DNA of 64,000 nt from Bifidobacterium colobi (GTDB lineage Bacteria; Actinomycetota; Actinomycetes; Actinomycetales; Bifidobacteriaceae), in assembly GCF_018555455.1 (NCBI RefSeq), contig NZ_JAFEJU010000002.1:372001-436000 (forward strand), read 5' to 3'. A program made the translations under genes and the position numbers. This document shows positions 1 to 8,493 of the stretch, piece by piece. Each line of letters begins with the position of its first letter. Within the stretch, counting starts at the first letter, position 1. Below the pieces are notes generated by a model. It was not told the DNA's origin. It saw only the letters and a program-made list of their open reading frames with translations, and searched no databases.

Positions 1-1043
1 AGCAATGCCGGAACTATCGCGGCCCACATCATCGGCAATACTGCCGACTACTGATCCGACAACGGCTCCGATGGCACCGTTATGCTCAGCGGAGACAACG
101 CTGCCGGTTGCCGTGCCGACTAGCGCGCCGGCTCGTGCGCCGGTGGGTGACTGTGCGCTGCTGCCGGCAGCATGCGCATCCTTGTCCAGTACGCTCCACG
201 GCACAAAAGCCAGCGAAGCTGCCTGATCGAGCGGGTCGCCACCGAGTTCCACGGTTTGCACTATCGCGATTCCGGCAGTCGCATCCGAATCTGCAGTAGG
301 GGCAAGCAGCGTGACCGTGTTGCCCCACTCGCCGACTACGGCTACACGCCAATCATGCTTAGTAGTGCCGCCGGCTGCCGGCAGCAGATGCATATCGCGC
401 GGACCGGTGCCGGGTGCCAAACGCACGGCACCATCGCGCACGAGTTCGCCGGAGTCCCAATGATGCACATAGATGCGGTCGGCGCCCAAATCAGTGGACA
501 GTACGCGACCATCCGGCAGCGGGAGAATCCAATGCGCATGCGGGCCTTCCTGAGCGGGAAGCGGACCATGGCCTTCACCAATCAGTGTTTGCGTAGCTTC
601 AAGCACCGAACCGTCGGCGGCTATTGGATGCACGCAGACGTGACCATCGGCATAGCATGCCACAATCAGATGCCTGGCACCAGAATCATCGGTGCACACC
701 ACGGCGTGCGTGGGACTTGCACCAGGCGTTGCGACGCGGGAAAGCTCGGCAAGATGCAAATCGTTGCCAGCTTCGGCCGACGCGATGCGGAATGCCGCCA
801 CTTCATTCGTGTCTTCCAACACGGCATAGAGCAGGTCGCCGTCTCGAGTCATCCAAGTGGGGGAGGACACCTCGGCCAGCACGCCGTTCTTCTGAAGCGC
901 GACCGAGAGGGCGGCGCTGTCATTGCTTGCCGTAGTCACCTGTACTGCTTCGATGCCTGGGCAAGACGAACCGCGCAAAGCCCCGAAACCGCCGGTAAGT
1001 ACCGTTGCAAACACATCATTGTTCATCGCAGTCGAATCAATCA
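1..1043 (-). CDS. 6-phosphogluconolactonase-like beta-propeller protein (3' end outside window)
   Basis: Reading leftward from the ATG at 1043, an uninterrupted frame runs off the left edge, so the C-terminus is missing. The translation starts MIDSTAMNNDVFATVLTGGF and contains GPHAHWILPLPDGR, the hallmark of the seven-bladed lactonase propeller family (YbhE/Pgl type), followed by an LGADRIYVHHWD blade. The family hydrolyses 6-phosphogluconolactone in the cytoplasm; some members act on other lactones. Near the cut edge the protein has an Ala/Gly/Val-rich stretch (ARAGALVGTATGSVVS) that looks like an insertion between blades. An AGG lies five bases before the ATG. The family call is good; the exact substrate is not shown by the sequence. 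Confidence 0.8.
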
Positions 1044-1162
1044 TGGTGCCTAATCTACTCCTGAGCGTATGGGATGAGGTTGTATTTGCAAAGATTTGTC
1101 ATAGTGGGCTATCGCGGTAATAACTATGCGATGCTGCTTGGAGAGTTCCTTGTCGATGAACA

Positions 1163-1222
1163 TTGCTGTGCCGCTCAAGGTGCTACGTTGACCAATACGA
1201 TGGTTGGTTGTAGCTGGAAACG
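1163..1222 (+). pseudogene. Remnant of a DUF4230-type gene
   Basis: Bases 1185-1204 match 2762-2781 inside the intact DUF4230 gene at 19 of 20 positions. In the same reading frame the flanks remain similar at protein level: CCAAQGATLTNTMV here against FFAPKGPTLTNTMV there. No start, body or end of such a gene is left. I read it as a decayed paralogue or a copied fragment. Confidence 0.5.
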
Positions 1223-1264
1223 CCGCGCTACCCTGCGTTCACCATGGGGCGTCAGAATGAGGCC

Positions 1265-1864
1265 ATGGGCATGAGCACGGATTGGATGTGCGGCGACGAG
1301 AGACTGGGCCGCAGGGTGTGGCTGCGCCGTCGTGGCCATTGGATTCTGTTCACGCTGGCGGTAGTGTCGATCGCCATGGGTGTGTGCGGGTTGATTCTCG
1401 CGCCGCTCGATGACTGGATGAGACGATCGACTCATGGCGATCCGCCGTTCGATGTGGCCACGATTATCATCGTCGTTGTGCCGACTGCTGCCGTTCTGTT
1501 CGCCTTTTTCTATCTGAGGTGGCGGCTTCGTGGCCGGCCCGAACACCTGCTGGCTGTGCCGACGAAATCCTGGCCTGTCGAACCTGTCGCCTTCCCTGAT
1601 ACGACCGACAACGATGGGGATCCAATCAAAAGCGACGTCCGATTCATCCTGTTCACGCCCGATACGGACCGGACGTTCACCATGCCTCTGCGGGCGGGGT
1701 CCAGCACACGTACCGGCGTCATCACGGTGCGCGGAGGCCGCATTCGGCTCGATGCCGTGCGTGAGACGCAAGCCACACGGCTGCGGCCGGGAAACGATCA
1801 GAATTCGTGGCTGGAGGCTGGGCTGGAGTACGACGACGATTCGGACGCAATACTCGTGAGGTGA
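1265..1864 (+). CDS. Small membrane protein of unknown function
   Basis: About 200 residues with two hydrophobic helices near the N-terminus (HWILFTLAVVSIAMGVCGLIL and ATIIIVVVPTAAVLFAFFYL) separated by a short hydrophilic loop, then a soluble C-terminal half of roughly 120 residues. The C-terminal part has a repeated basic/beta pattern (TGVITVRGGRIRLDAV) and ends in an acidic tail. Three in-frame ATGs (1244, 1265, 1271) are possible; AGG at 1260-1262 favours 1271 or 1265 over 1244, which has nothing resembling a ribosome site. It converges on the glycosylase gene 12 bases downstream. I do not recognise the family. Confidence 0.6.
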   Translation: MGMSTDWMCGDERLGRRVWLRRRGHWILFTLAVVSIAMGVCGLILAPLDDWMRRSTHGDPPFDVATIIIVVVPTAAVLFAFFYLRWRLRGRPEHLLAVPTKSWPVEPVAFPDTTDNDGDPIKSDVRFILFTPDTDRTFTMPLRAGSSTRTGVITVRGGRIRLDAVRETQATRLRPGNDQNSWLEAGLEYDDDSDAILVR

Positions 1865-1875
1865 CGGAGCCTCGG

Positions 1876-2481
1876 TCAGGCTAACCGTATGGCTGCTTCC
1901 TGAAAAGCGCGGCGGTAGTCGGCAATCAAATCAGTCAGATGTTTGGACGCGTTGGCCGGACTGGTGGATGGCAATGGGGTCATGTTGATATTGATTTGAG
2001 CTGTAGTCAGTTCCGGCATAATCAATGTACGGTACAGCTGTGCGGCTTTCGCGCCGGTAGTGAAGATATGAGTAATCGGTGCGTTGATAAGGATTGGTGC
2101 CAGGTCGTTTGGAATTGCGTTGCGAATACTGGCGTCGCTGGCGCCGGTGATATCGCAGGAGGCGATGACATCCCACAAGGCAATGCCGTGGCGCAAGGCA
2201 AAAGCACGGCGGGATTCAACCGAATCGCCTGCACGATCGTTCAGGTTGTCTGGGTCGGCGAACAGCGCTTCCATGACCGGCCAGAATCGATTGCGCGGGT
2301 GCATATAATAGAACGCCGCTTCCCGAGACTTGGGACTCGGCATTGACCCGAGAATCAGGATTCTCGATTCGCTATTCCACACTGGTCCAAACCCATGCTC
2401 CACGTGGGTGAGCCGCTGTCTGATCTGTTGCGCCATACTTTTTATACTAAACGGCCATTGTGCCTGGCGGATATGCTTCAT
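1876..2481 (-). CDS. DNA-deoxyinosine (hypoxanthine-DNA) glycosylase, UDG superfamily
   Basis: The protein carries LILGSMPSPKSREAAFYYMH followed by PRNRFWPVM, the active-site region typical of the family-6 uracil-DNA-glycosylase fold that removes hypoxanthine (deaminated adenine) from DNA, and the second conserved motif LPSTSPANA near the C-terminus. The enzyme would act in base-excision repair. Length (201 residues) is slightly long: the first 15 residues are probably not translated if the second ATG at 2436 is used, which gives 186 residues, nearer to family size. Neither start has a clear ribosome site. It stands alone, convergent with the preceding membrane protein gene. Confidence 0.82.
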   Translation of the reverse strand: MKHIRQAQWPFSIKSMAQQIRQRLTHVEHGFGPVWNSESRILILGSMPSPKSREAAFYYMHPRNRFWPVMEALFADPDNLNDRAGDSVESRRAFALRHGIALWDVIASCDITGASDASIRNAIPNDLAPILINAPITHIFTTGAKAAQLYRTLIMPELTTAQININMTPLPSTSPANASKHLTDLIADYRRAFQEAAIRLA

Positions 2482-2507
2482 GAATAGTTAATACCATTGA
2501 GGGTATT

Positions 2508-2536
2508 TTGCATTAATTAATTCCAGTGTTTTATAT
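2508..2536 (+). promoter_or_regulatory. Candidate sigma-70-type promoter upstream of the DUF4230 gene
   Basis: TTGCAT and TTATAT separated by 17 bases in a strikingly AT-rich 180-base gap. The distance to the DUF4230 start is about 120 bases, so the assignment is tentative. Confidence 0.25.
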
Positions 2537-2659
2537 CATCAAGCGTCATTGACGGTATACGAATATTAACGCAGTCTAAATAGTACTGCAGCTTAATGAA
2601 CGAGCTCAGCGCAATGGTACGTAGGTTTGCTACACAAGTGGTAGTGCGGGAGAGAACAA

Positions 2660-3256
2660 ATGAAGAAGATTGTGCGCATTGGAGCCGGCGTTGTGACGGT
2701 GATTGTGGTGCTGCTTGTAGGACTGTTCGTCTACGGGCAGTTTTTCGCGCCCAAGGGCCCAACGCTGACCAATACGATGGTCGCTAAGCAGTTGGAGAAG
2801 ATTCAGGATCTTACCACTGCCAAGGAAACGGACTATGGCTTCGAAAAATACGATGAAGGCAGTATCAAATTCGTCAATAAGAAGTCGTTCACCATGTTCT
2901 ACGCGTTCGAGGCTCGCGCTGGAATCGATTTGAGCAAGGCTGATATTTCAGTGAACAAGACCAATAAGACCATCGATATCAAATTGCCAGCACCAACGAT
3001 TCAATCGGTATCGGTAGACCCGGATTCACTGGAATTCTTTGACCAGGAGTCTTCCATGTTCAGTTCCGCAAGTGTGGACGATGCGAAAACAGCATTGCAG
3101 GATGCCAAGAACGCTGCCGAAAAGAAACTCAATAAGGGAGAGTTGCTGAAGGTGGCGAATAAGCAGGCCAAGGATGTAATTGAGCGTATGTATTCGCCGG
3201 TTGCCGAAACGGATGGCTACACGGTGAATGTGATTACCACTGAGCCGGAGAGCTAG
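2660..3256 (+). CDS. DUF4230 membrane-anchored protein
   Basis: 198 residues: a basic N-terminus and one membrane helix (about residues 6-27, VVTVIVVLLVGLFVYGQFF), then an extracytoplasmic domain. The start of that domain (LTNTMVAKQLEKIQDLTTAK) and the following ITV/DIKLPAPTI strand pattern match the DUF4230 family, whose role is unknown; a helical, Lys/Ala-rich region (about residues 135-175) follows. GGGAGAG seven to ten bases before the ATG supports the start. A long hairpin follows the stop codon, so the gene appears to be transcribed singly. A fragment of a similar gene lies at 1163-1222. Confidence 0.75.
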   Translation: MKKIVRIGAGVVTVIVVLLVGLFVYGQFFAPKGPTLTNTMVAKQLEKIQDLTTAKETDYGFEKYDEGSIKFVNKKSFTMFYAFEARAGIDLSKADISVNKTNKTIDIKLPAPTIQSVSVDPDSLEFFDQESSMFSSASVDDAKTALQDAKNAAEKKLNKGELLKVANKQAKDVIERMYSPVAETDGYTVNVITTEPES

Positions 3257-3275
3257 TTCGGCCATCAATGATTGA

Positions 3276-3328
3276 TATGACAAGGGCGGTGCTGGAGATT
3301 GAAATGCTCCCGCACCGCCCTTGTCATA
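3276..3328 (+). terminator. Strong 17-bp hairpin after the DUF4230 gene
   Basis: Arms 3276-3292 and 3312-3328 are perfectly complementary (core GACAAGGGCGGTGC) with a 19-base loop. No T-run follows on either strand, so it may work as a weak or Rho-assisted terminator, possibly for both directions. Confidence 0.6.
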
Positions 3329-3353
3329 CCATCCGATCGGATGTTTCATATAA

Positions 3354-3385
3354 GGTACTTGTCGCCGGGCACGTTCACGTACAGG
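3354..3385. repeat. Displaced copy of a 32-bp piece of purL
   Basis: These 32 bases equal 3886-3917 inside the end of purL at 31 positions, in the same orientation. On the minus strand both read LYVNVPGDKY. The copy lies on the far side of the ATPase remnant, so the remnant is bracketed by direct repeats about 530 bases apart. Confidence 0.85.
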
Positions 3386-3409
3386 GCACAATATTGTTTG
3401 ATGGTAGCT

Positions 3410-3790
3410 CTAATCATCGTTGCTGAGCAGCCAGTCAATGATGTTGATTTGCTGGATGCCGGCGTGGTTGCCATTGCCGATGCGATCCATGGTGAGCAAC
3501 GTCTTTGGGTGGTTGTCGTTAATGGACTGCAGTGGTTTCAATTCACGCGAAAGAGTGTTCTCGTCCATCACCGTGAGCGATACCTGATAGTACCGGTCGC
3601 CGGTAGGGTCGGGGGTGTAGAAATCTACCTCCGTGGTGCCGACCTTACCGATATACACGTTGCGGTGACGGCGCAGTAGCTCAAGATAAATCACATTCTC
3701 GATACGATGACCAAGGTCGCCAGCGGTTTTGAAAGATGCGGTACCTAGACTGATAAAACTTTTGATGTTTGCTTGATGATTGATACGAAT
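3410..3790 (-). pseudogene. 3' remnant of a DUF4143-type AAA ATPase gene
   Basis: An open minus-strand frame ending in a stop at 3410-3412 gives FKTAGDLGHRIENVIYLELL, then RRHRNVYIGKVGTTEVDFYT, RYYQVSLTVMDENTLSRELK and a GIQQINIIDWLL end. This is the C-terminal part of the AAA ATPase/DUF4143 family, which in full is about 400-450 residues. The N-terminal ATPase domain is absent: the frame runs into the purL terminator hairpin at about 3795. No credible start is present. The remnant sits between two copies of a purL segment, consistent with a past insertion or recombination followed by deletion. Confidence 0.72.
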
Positions 3791-3794
3791 ACGA

Positions 3795-3830
3795 AGGAGG
3801 GCGGGAAACCAAGTGGCTTCCCGCCCTCCT
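3795..3830 (-). terminator. purL terminator
   Basis: Perfect 13-bp arms (3795-3807 and 3818-3830, core GGAGGGCGGGAA) just beyond the purL stop codon when read leftward, followed on that strand by TTCGTATTCG. It ends the purine transcript. Confidence 0.7.
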
Positions 3831-3844
3831 ACACTGATTGGCGG

Positions 3845-6800
3845 TTACGCGGCGAAGTATTCCACGCCGGCCTCGAAGATCGGCTGGTACTTATCGCCGG
3901 GCACGTTCACGTACAGGCCGTTGCCGGAGCGCTCGGAGTGGCCCATCTTACCGAACACACGGCCGTCCGGGCTGGTGATGCCCTCGATGGCCAGGAGCGA
4001 ACCGTTCGGGTTCACGTCGAGGTCCATACCGGGCACGCCTGCCTCATTCACGTACTGGGTGGCGATCTGACCGTTGGCCTTGAGCTGAGCCAGCACCTCG
4101 TCGGAGGCCACGAAACGGCCTTCGCCGTGGGAGATGGCCACGGTGTGCACATCGCCGACTTCGGTGCGAGACAGCCACGGGGACAGGTCGGAGGCCACGC
4201 GCGTACGCACCAGGCGGCTCTGGTGACGGCCGATGATATTGAACGTCAGCGTCGGGCATTCGGCGGTCATCGGCACGATGTCTCCGAACGGCACCAGACC
4301 CAGCTTGATCAGCGCCTGGAAACCATTGCAGATGCCGAGCATCAAGCCATCGCGGTTCTTCAACAGGTCGCGCACCGCTTCGGTGACGGCCGGGGCGCGG
4401 AAGAACGCGGTGATGAACTTGGCGGAACCATCCGGCTCATCACCACCGGAGAAGCCGCCAGGAATCATCACGATCTGGCTCTTGTTGATTTCCTCAACCA
4501 GAGCGGCGGTGGATTCAGCCACGGCAGCCGGGGTCAGGTTGTTGATCACCAGCGTGTGCGCTTCGGCGCCGGCGCGCTCGAAAGCGGCGGCGGAATCGTA
4601 CTCGCAGTTGTTACCCGGGAACACCGGGATGATGACGCGCGGCTTGGCCACGCCGGCACCCGTGTACACGGTCTTCTTCACGCCGGCAGCCTCGGTATGG
4701 AAGTCGATGGTCTCCACAGTCTGACCCTTTTCGGCACCCTTGGAACGGTACGGGAACACGGACTCGATGCTGCCCTCCCAAGCGTTCTGCAGTTCAGCCA
4801 AATCGATGGTCTCACCGGCGGCGCTGAATGCGTACGCTTCGGTGGTTACACCGATTTCGCCCACCTCGACCAGGTTGGAGACGGCCGGAATCTTCTCGTT
4901 GTCCTTGAGCTCAACGATGAACGAGCCGTAAGCCGGAGCGAACAGGTCGTCGGCGGTGATGCCGTCGTTCAGTTCCACGCCGATGCCGTTGCCCACAGTC
5001 ATCTTGAACAGGGCTTCAGCGGTACCGCCGTAGCCCGGAGTGGACACGGCCAGAGCGGTGTGGAAGTCGGTGAGCTCCTCGACCAGTGCAAAGGCATCGA
5101 GCAGCGCATCCTTATCCGGAGTCAGGCCATCGGCCAGGTAACGCGGTGCGATACGCACGATGCGGTGGCCGGCACCCTTGAACTCGGGGGAGGTAGCGCG
5201 CTTCATGTTGCCCACGGCCACGGCGAAGGAGATCAGGGTCGGCGGCACGTCCAGATCCTCGAAGGAACCGGACATGGAATCCTTACCGCCGATGGCGCCA
5301 GCGCCCAGATCAACCTGAGCCATCAAAGCGCCGAGCACGGCAGCGGTCGGCTTGCCCCAGCGTTCCGGCTCGTCGCGCAGCTTCTCGAAGTACTCCTGGA
5401 AGCTCAGGTACGCCTTCTCATGCTCGAAGCCGGCGGCCACCAGCTTGGCCAGCGACTCGACCACGGACAGGTAAGCACCGGTGAACTGGTTCTTCTCCAT
5501 GATGTACGGGTTGAAGCCCCAAGCCATCGCGGAAGCGGTGGTGGTCTCGCCGAACACCGGGAACTTGGCCACCATGGCCTCGTTCGGGGTGAGCTGCTTG
5601 ACACCACCGAACGGCATCAGCACCGTGCCGGCGCCGATGGTGGAGTCAAAGCGCTCGGACAGGCCCTTGTTGGAGGCCACATTGAGGTTGGTCACCAGAG
5701 CGTGGAAGCGATCGGACAGGGAACCCTTGGTCCATTCGGACGGCACGGCGTAGACCTGCTGGGCTTCGACGTGCACAATCTGATGCTTGGAAGCACCGTT
5801 GGAGGCCAGGAACTCACGGGAGAGGTTCACGATCTCGTCGCCGTTCCAGGTCATCACCATGCGCGGATCTTCGGTCACCGTGGCGATCACGGTGGCTTCG
5901 AGGTTCTCCTCGCGGGCGTAGCCGAGGAACTCGTCCACATCTTCGGCGGCAACGTCCACGGCCATACGCTCCTGGGATTCGGAGATGGCCAGTTCGGTGC
6001 CATCCAGACCCTCGTACTTCTTCGGCACGGTGTTCAGGTCCACGTACAGGCCGTCAGCCAGCTCGCCGACCGCCACGGAAACACCACCGGCACCGAAATC
6101 GTTGCAGCGCTTGATCAGACGGCAGGCATCGCCACGGCGGAACAGACGCTGCAGCTTGCGCTCCACCGGAGCATTACCCTTCTGCACCTCAGCGCCATCG
6201 AGCTCCAGCGACTCCACATTGTGGGCCTTGGAAGCGCCGGTTGCGCCGCCGATGCCGTCACGGCCGGTACGACCACCCAGCAGGATGATCTTGTCGCCCG
6301 GAGCCGGGGTCTCACGGCGCACATGATCGGCCGGAGTGGCAGCGACCACAGCGCCAACCTCCATGCGCTTGGCCACATAACCCGGGTGGTAGATTTCATC
6401 CACCTGACCGGTGGCCAGACCGATCTGGTTGCCGTAGGAGCTGTAGCCGGCGGCGGCGGTGGTCACCAGCTTGCGCTGTGGCAGCTTGCCTTCCAGAGTC
6501 TGGGAGACCGGCACGGTCGGGTCGGCGGCACCGGTCACACGCATGGCCTGGTACACGTAGGAGCGGCCGGACAGAGGGTCACGGATGCAGCCGCCGATGC
6601 AGGTGGCGGCGCCACCGAATGGTTCGATTTCGGTGGGGTGGTTGTGGGTCTCGTTCTTGAACAGGAACAGCCAGTCCTCGTCGTGGCCGTTCACGTCAAC
6701 CTTGACCTTGACGGTGCAGGCGTTGATTTCCTCGGACTCGTCCAGACCCGTGAGTATGCCGTTCTTCTTGAGCCACTTGGCGCCGATGGTGCCCATGTCC

Positions 6801-7597
6801 ATCAGGCACACCGGCTTGGCGTCGCGGCCGAGCTCGTGGCGCATTTCGAGGTAACGGTCGAATGCGGCCTTGACTACGGCATCATCGATGTTCACTTCGT
6901 CGAGTTCGGTGCCGAATGTGGTGTGGCGGCAGTGGTCGGACCAGTAGGTGTCGATCACCTTGATTTCGGTGATGGTAGGCTCGCGGCCCTCTTCGGCGAA
7001 GTACTTCTGGCAGAATTCCAAATCGGCGAGATCCATGGCGAGACCACGCTCGTCGATGAACTTCTGGCCGGTCTCGGCGTCCATCTCATCGAAGCCCTTG
7101 ATGACTTCCACCTTGCCGGGCACCGGCACCTGGGTCTTCAGGGTTTCCTTGGTTTCGAGGCTTGCCTCGCGGGCCTCAACCGGGTTGATGACGTAGTGCT
7201 TGATGGTTTCGACATCAGCATCGGTCAAATCGCCTTCGAGCGCGTAGACCTTGGCGGAACGTACGGTCGGACGCTCACCCTGGGAGATGAGCTGGATGCA
7301 CTCGGCCGCGGAATCAGCGCGCTGATCGAACTGGCCGGGCAGGAACTCGGTGGCGAACACCTTGGCCGAACCGAAGTCGGGCAGGTCGTAGGAGACGTTG
7401 TCCACCTGAGGTTCGCTGAACACGGTGGGAACGGTCTGGTTGAACAGGTCTTCGGAAATGCCTTCGGCGTCGTAACGGTTCACGATGCGCAGGCCCGTCA
7501 GGCCGGTGACGCCCAGAATGGTGCGCAGTTCGCCGGCGAGCTGCTGCGCTTCGACGTCAAAGCCGGGCTTCTTTTCCACATAAACGCGGAAAACCAT
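3845..7597 (-). CDS. purL: Phosphoribosylformylglycinamidine synthase, single-chain PurL
   Basis: 1250 residues, the large fused form of FGAM synthase, which makes FGAM from FGAR, ATP and glutamine in de novo purine synthesis. In order: an N-terminal PurS-like domain (about 1-140), the linker with DTYWSDHCRHTTF, two AIR-synthetase-like halves with ETHNHPTEIEPF, GGRTGRDGIGG and the CNDFGAGG motif, and a C-terminal glutamine amidotransferase with VFPGNNCEYDSA, GGFSGGDE and the nucleophile region LGICNGFQ. AGGAAAGG precedes the ATG. The gene lies 72 bases after purC on the same strand and ends at a terminator hairpin. All key motifs appear intact. Confidence 0.97.
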   Translation of the reverse strand: MVFRVYVEKKPGFDVEAQQLAGELRTILGVTGLTGLRIVNRYDAEGISEDLFNQTVPTVFSEPQVDNVSYDLPDFGSAKVFATEFLPGQFDQRADSAAECIQLISQGERPTVRSAKVYALEGDLTDADVETIKHYVINPVEAREASLETKETLKTQVPVPGKVEVIKGFDEMDAETGQKFIDERGLAMDLADLEFCQKYFAEEGREPTITEIKVIDTYWSDHCRHTTFGTELDEVNIDDAVVKAAFDRYLEMRHELGRDAKPVCLMDMGTIGAKWLKKNGILTGLDESEEINACTVKVKVDVNGHDEDWLFLFKNETHNHPTEIEPFGGAATCIGGCIRDPLSGRSYVYQAMRVTGAADPTVPVSQTLEGKLPQRKLVTTAAAGYSSYGNQIGLATGQVDEIYHPGYVAKRMEVGAVVAATPADHVRRETPAPGDKIILLGGRTGRDGIGGATGASKAHNVESLELDGAEVQKGNAPVERKLQRLFRRGDACRLIKRCNDFGAGGVSVAVGELADGLYVDLNTVPKKYEGLDGTELAISESQERMAVDVAAEDVDEFLGYAREENLEATVIATVTEDPRMVMTWNGDEIVNLSREFLASNGASKHQIVHVEAQQVYAVPSEWTKGSLSDRFHALVTNLNVASNKGLSERFDSTIGAGTVLMPFGGVKQLTPNEAMVAKFPVFGETTTASAMAWGFNPYIMEKNQFTGAYLSVVESLAKLVAAGFEHEKAYLSFQEYFEKLRDEPERWGKPTAAVLGALMAQVDLGAGAIGGKDSMSGSFEDLDVPPTLISFAVAVGNMKRATSPEFKGAGHRIVRIAPRYLADGLTPDKDALLDAFALVEELTDFHTALAVSTPGYGGTAEALFKMTVGNGIGVELNDGITADDLFAPAYGSFIVELKDNEKIPAVSNLVEVGEIGVTTEAYAFSAAGETIDLAELQNAWEGSIESVFPYRSKGAEKGQTVETIDFHTEAAGVKKTVYTGAGVAKPRVIIPVFPGNNCEYDSAAAFERAGAEAHTLVINNLTPAAVAESTAALVEEINKSQIVMIPGGFSGGDEPDGSAKFITAFFRAPAVTEAVRDLLKNRDGLMLGICNGFQALIKLGLVPFGDIVPMTAECPTLTFNIIGRHQSRLVRTRVASDLSPWLSRTEVGDVHTVAISHGEGRFVASDEVLAQLKANGQIATQYVNEAGVPGMDLDVNPNGSLLAIEGITSPDGRVFGKMGHSERSGNGLYVNVPGDKYQPIFEAGVEYFAA

Positions 7598-7669
7598 GGA
7601 AATCCTTTCCTAACAATCGTAAAAAGACAAATTGGCTCCCTTCGTCAGAGGGGAGCCAAAAGAAATGAA

Positions 7670-8419
7670 TCAGGCGACTTCGATGCCTTCGGACTTGGCC
7701 AGCTCGGCCAGACGACCTTCAATCTCCTCGTAAGCCGGGATGATGGAGCCCAGGCCACGGCGGAACAGATCCTTGTCGAGGTGCTCCACCTTGCCGGAGT
7801 GATCACGCTGATCCCACAGACGGCAGGAGTCCGGGGTAATCTCGTCGGCCAGCAGCAGCGTGCCGTCGGAAGCGCGACCCATCTCGATCTTGAAGTCCAC
7901 GAGCTTGACATCGATTTTGGCGAAGATGTCAATCAGTGCCTCGTTGATCTTGCGAGCCAGCGGAGCAATCTCAGCGAGATCCTCGCGGGTGCACACGCCC
8001 AAAGCCACCAGATCATCGTCGTTGACGAACGGATCGTGCAGATCATCGTTCTTCAGGAAGTACTCGAGCACCGGCTCCTTGAGCGGCAGGCCTTCCTCAA
8101 CGCCCAGGCGGGAGCAGAAGTGGCCGGCAGCGGTGTTGCGCAGCACAATCTCCAGCGGGAACATGTCCATCTTGCGCACCAGCTGAGCGGTGTCGTTCAC
8201 GCGCTTAACGAGGTGGCTGTCGATGCCGCGAGCCTTGAGCAGATCGAAAATGATCGTGGTGATGAGGTTGTTCAGACGACCCTTGCCGGTGAAGTCCTCT
8301 TTCTTCTCACCGTCGCCAGCGGTGGCGGTGTTCTTGTATTCGACCCACAGGATGTCGGGATCGTCGGTTGCGTACAGTTGCTTGGCCTTGCCCTCGTAGA
8401 GCTTTTCCAGCTTCTCCAT
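7670..8419 (-). CDS. purC: Phosphoribosylaminoimidazole-succinocarboxamide synthase
   Basis: 249 residues of normal family size. It joins aspartate to CAIR to form SAICAR in purine synthesis. The start [20 protein letters not shown] and the motifs [20 protein letters not shown] and [10 protein letters not shown] plus [14 protein letters not shown] are classical SAICAR synthetase. GGCGAG lies just before the ATG. It sits between purT and purL, all read leftward, which suggests a purine operon although the gaps (74 and 72 bases) leave room for internal signals. Confidence 0.96.
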   Translation of the reverse strand: MEKLEKLYEGKAKQLYATDDPDILWVEYKNTATAGDGEKKEDFTGKGRLNNLITTIIFDLLKARGIDSHLVKRVNDTAQLVRKMDMFPLEIVLRNTAAGHFCSRLGVEEGLPLKEPVLEYFLKNDDLHDPFVNDDDLVALGVCTREDLAEIAPLARKINEALIDIFAKIDVKLVDFKIEMGRASDGTLLLADEITPDSCRLWDQRDHSGKVEHLDKDLFRRGLGSIIPAYEEIEGRLAELAKSEGIEVA

Positions 8420-8493
8420 AACTCGCCTTTCAGGAGTGGAATTCTGGGTGAACTAACGGTAAAAGGGTATCAACGATAGGTGACACCCAAGGG

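Noticed and set aside
172..1053. Plus-strand frame of about 293 codons
   Set aside because: Opposite the lactonase, whose minus-strand frame has the GPHAH-type motif and runs off the edge.
3773..8479. Long plus-strand open frame of about 1568 codons across purL and purC
   Set aside because: It is antisense to two genes with full family motifs; its residues are dominated by His, Gly, Val and Leu as expected from the reverse of biased codons.
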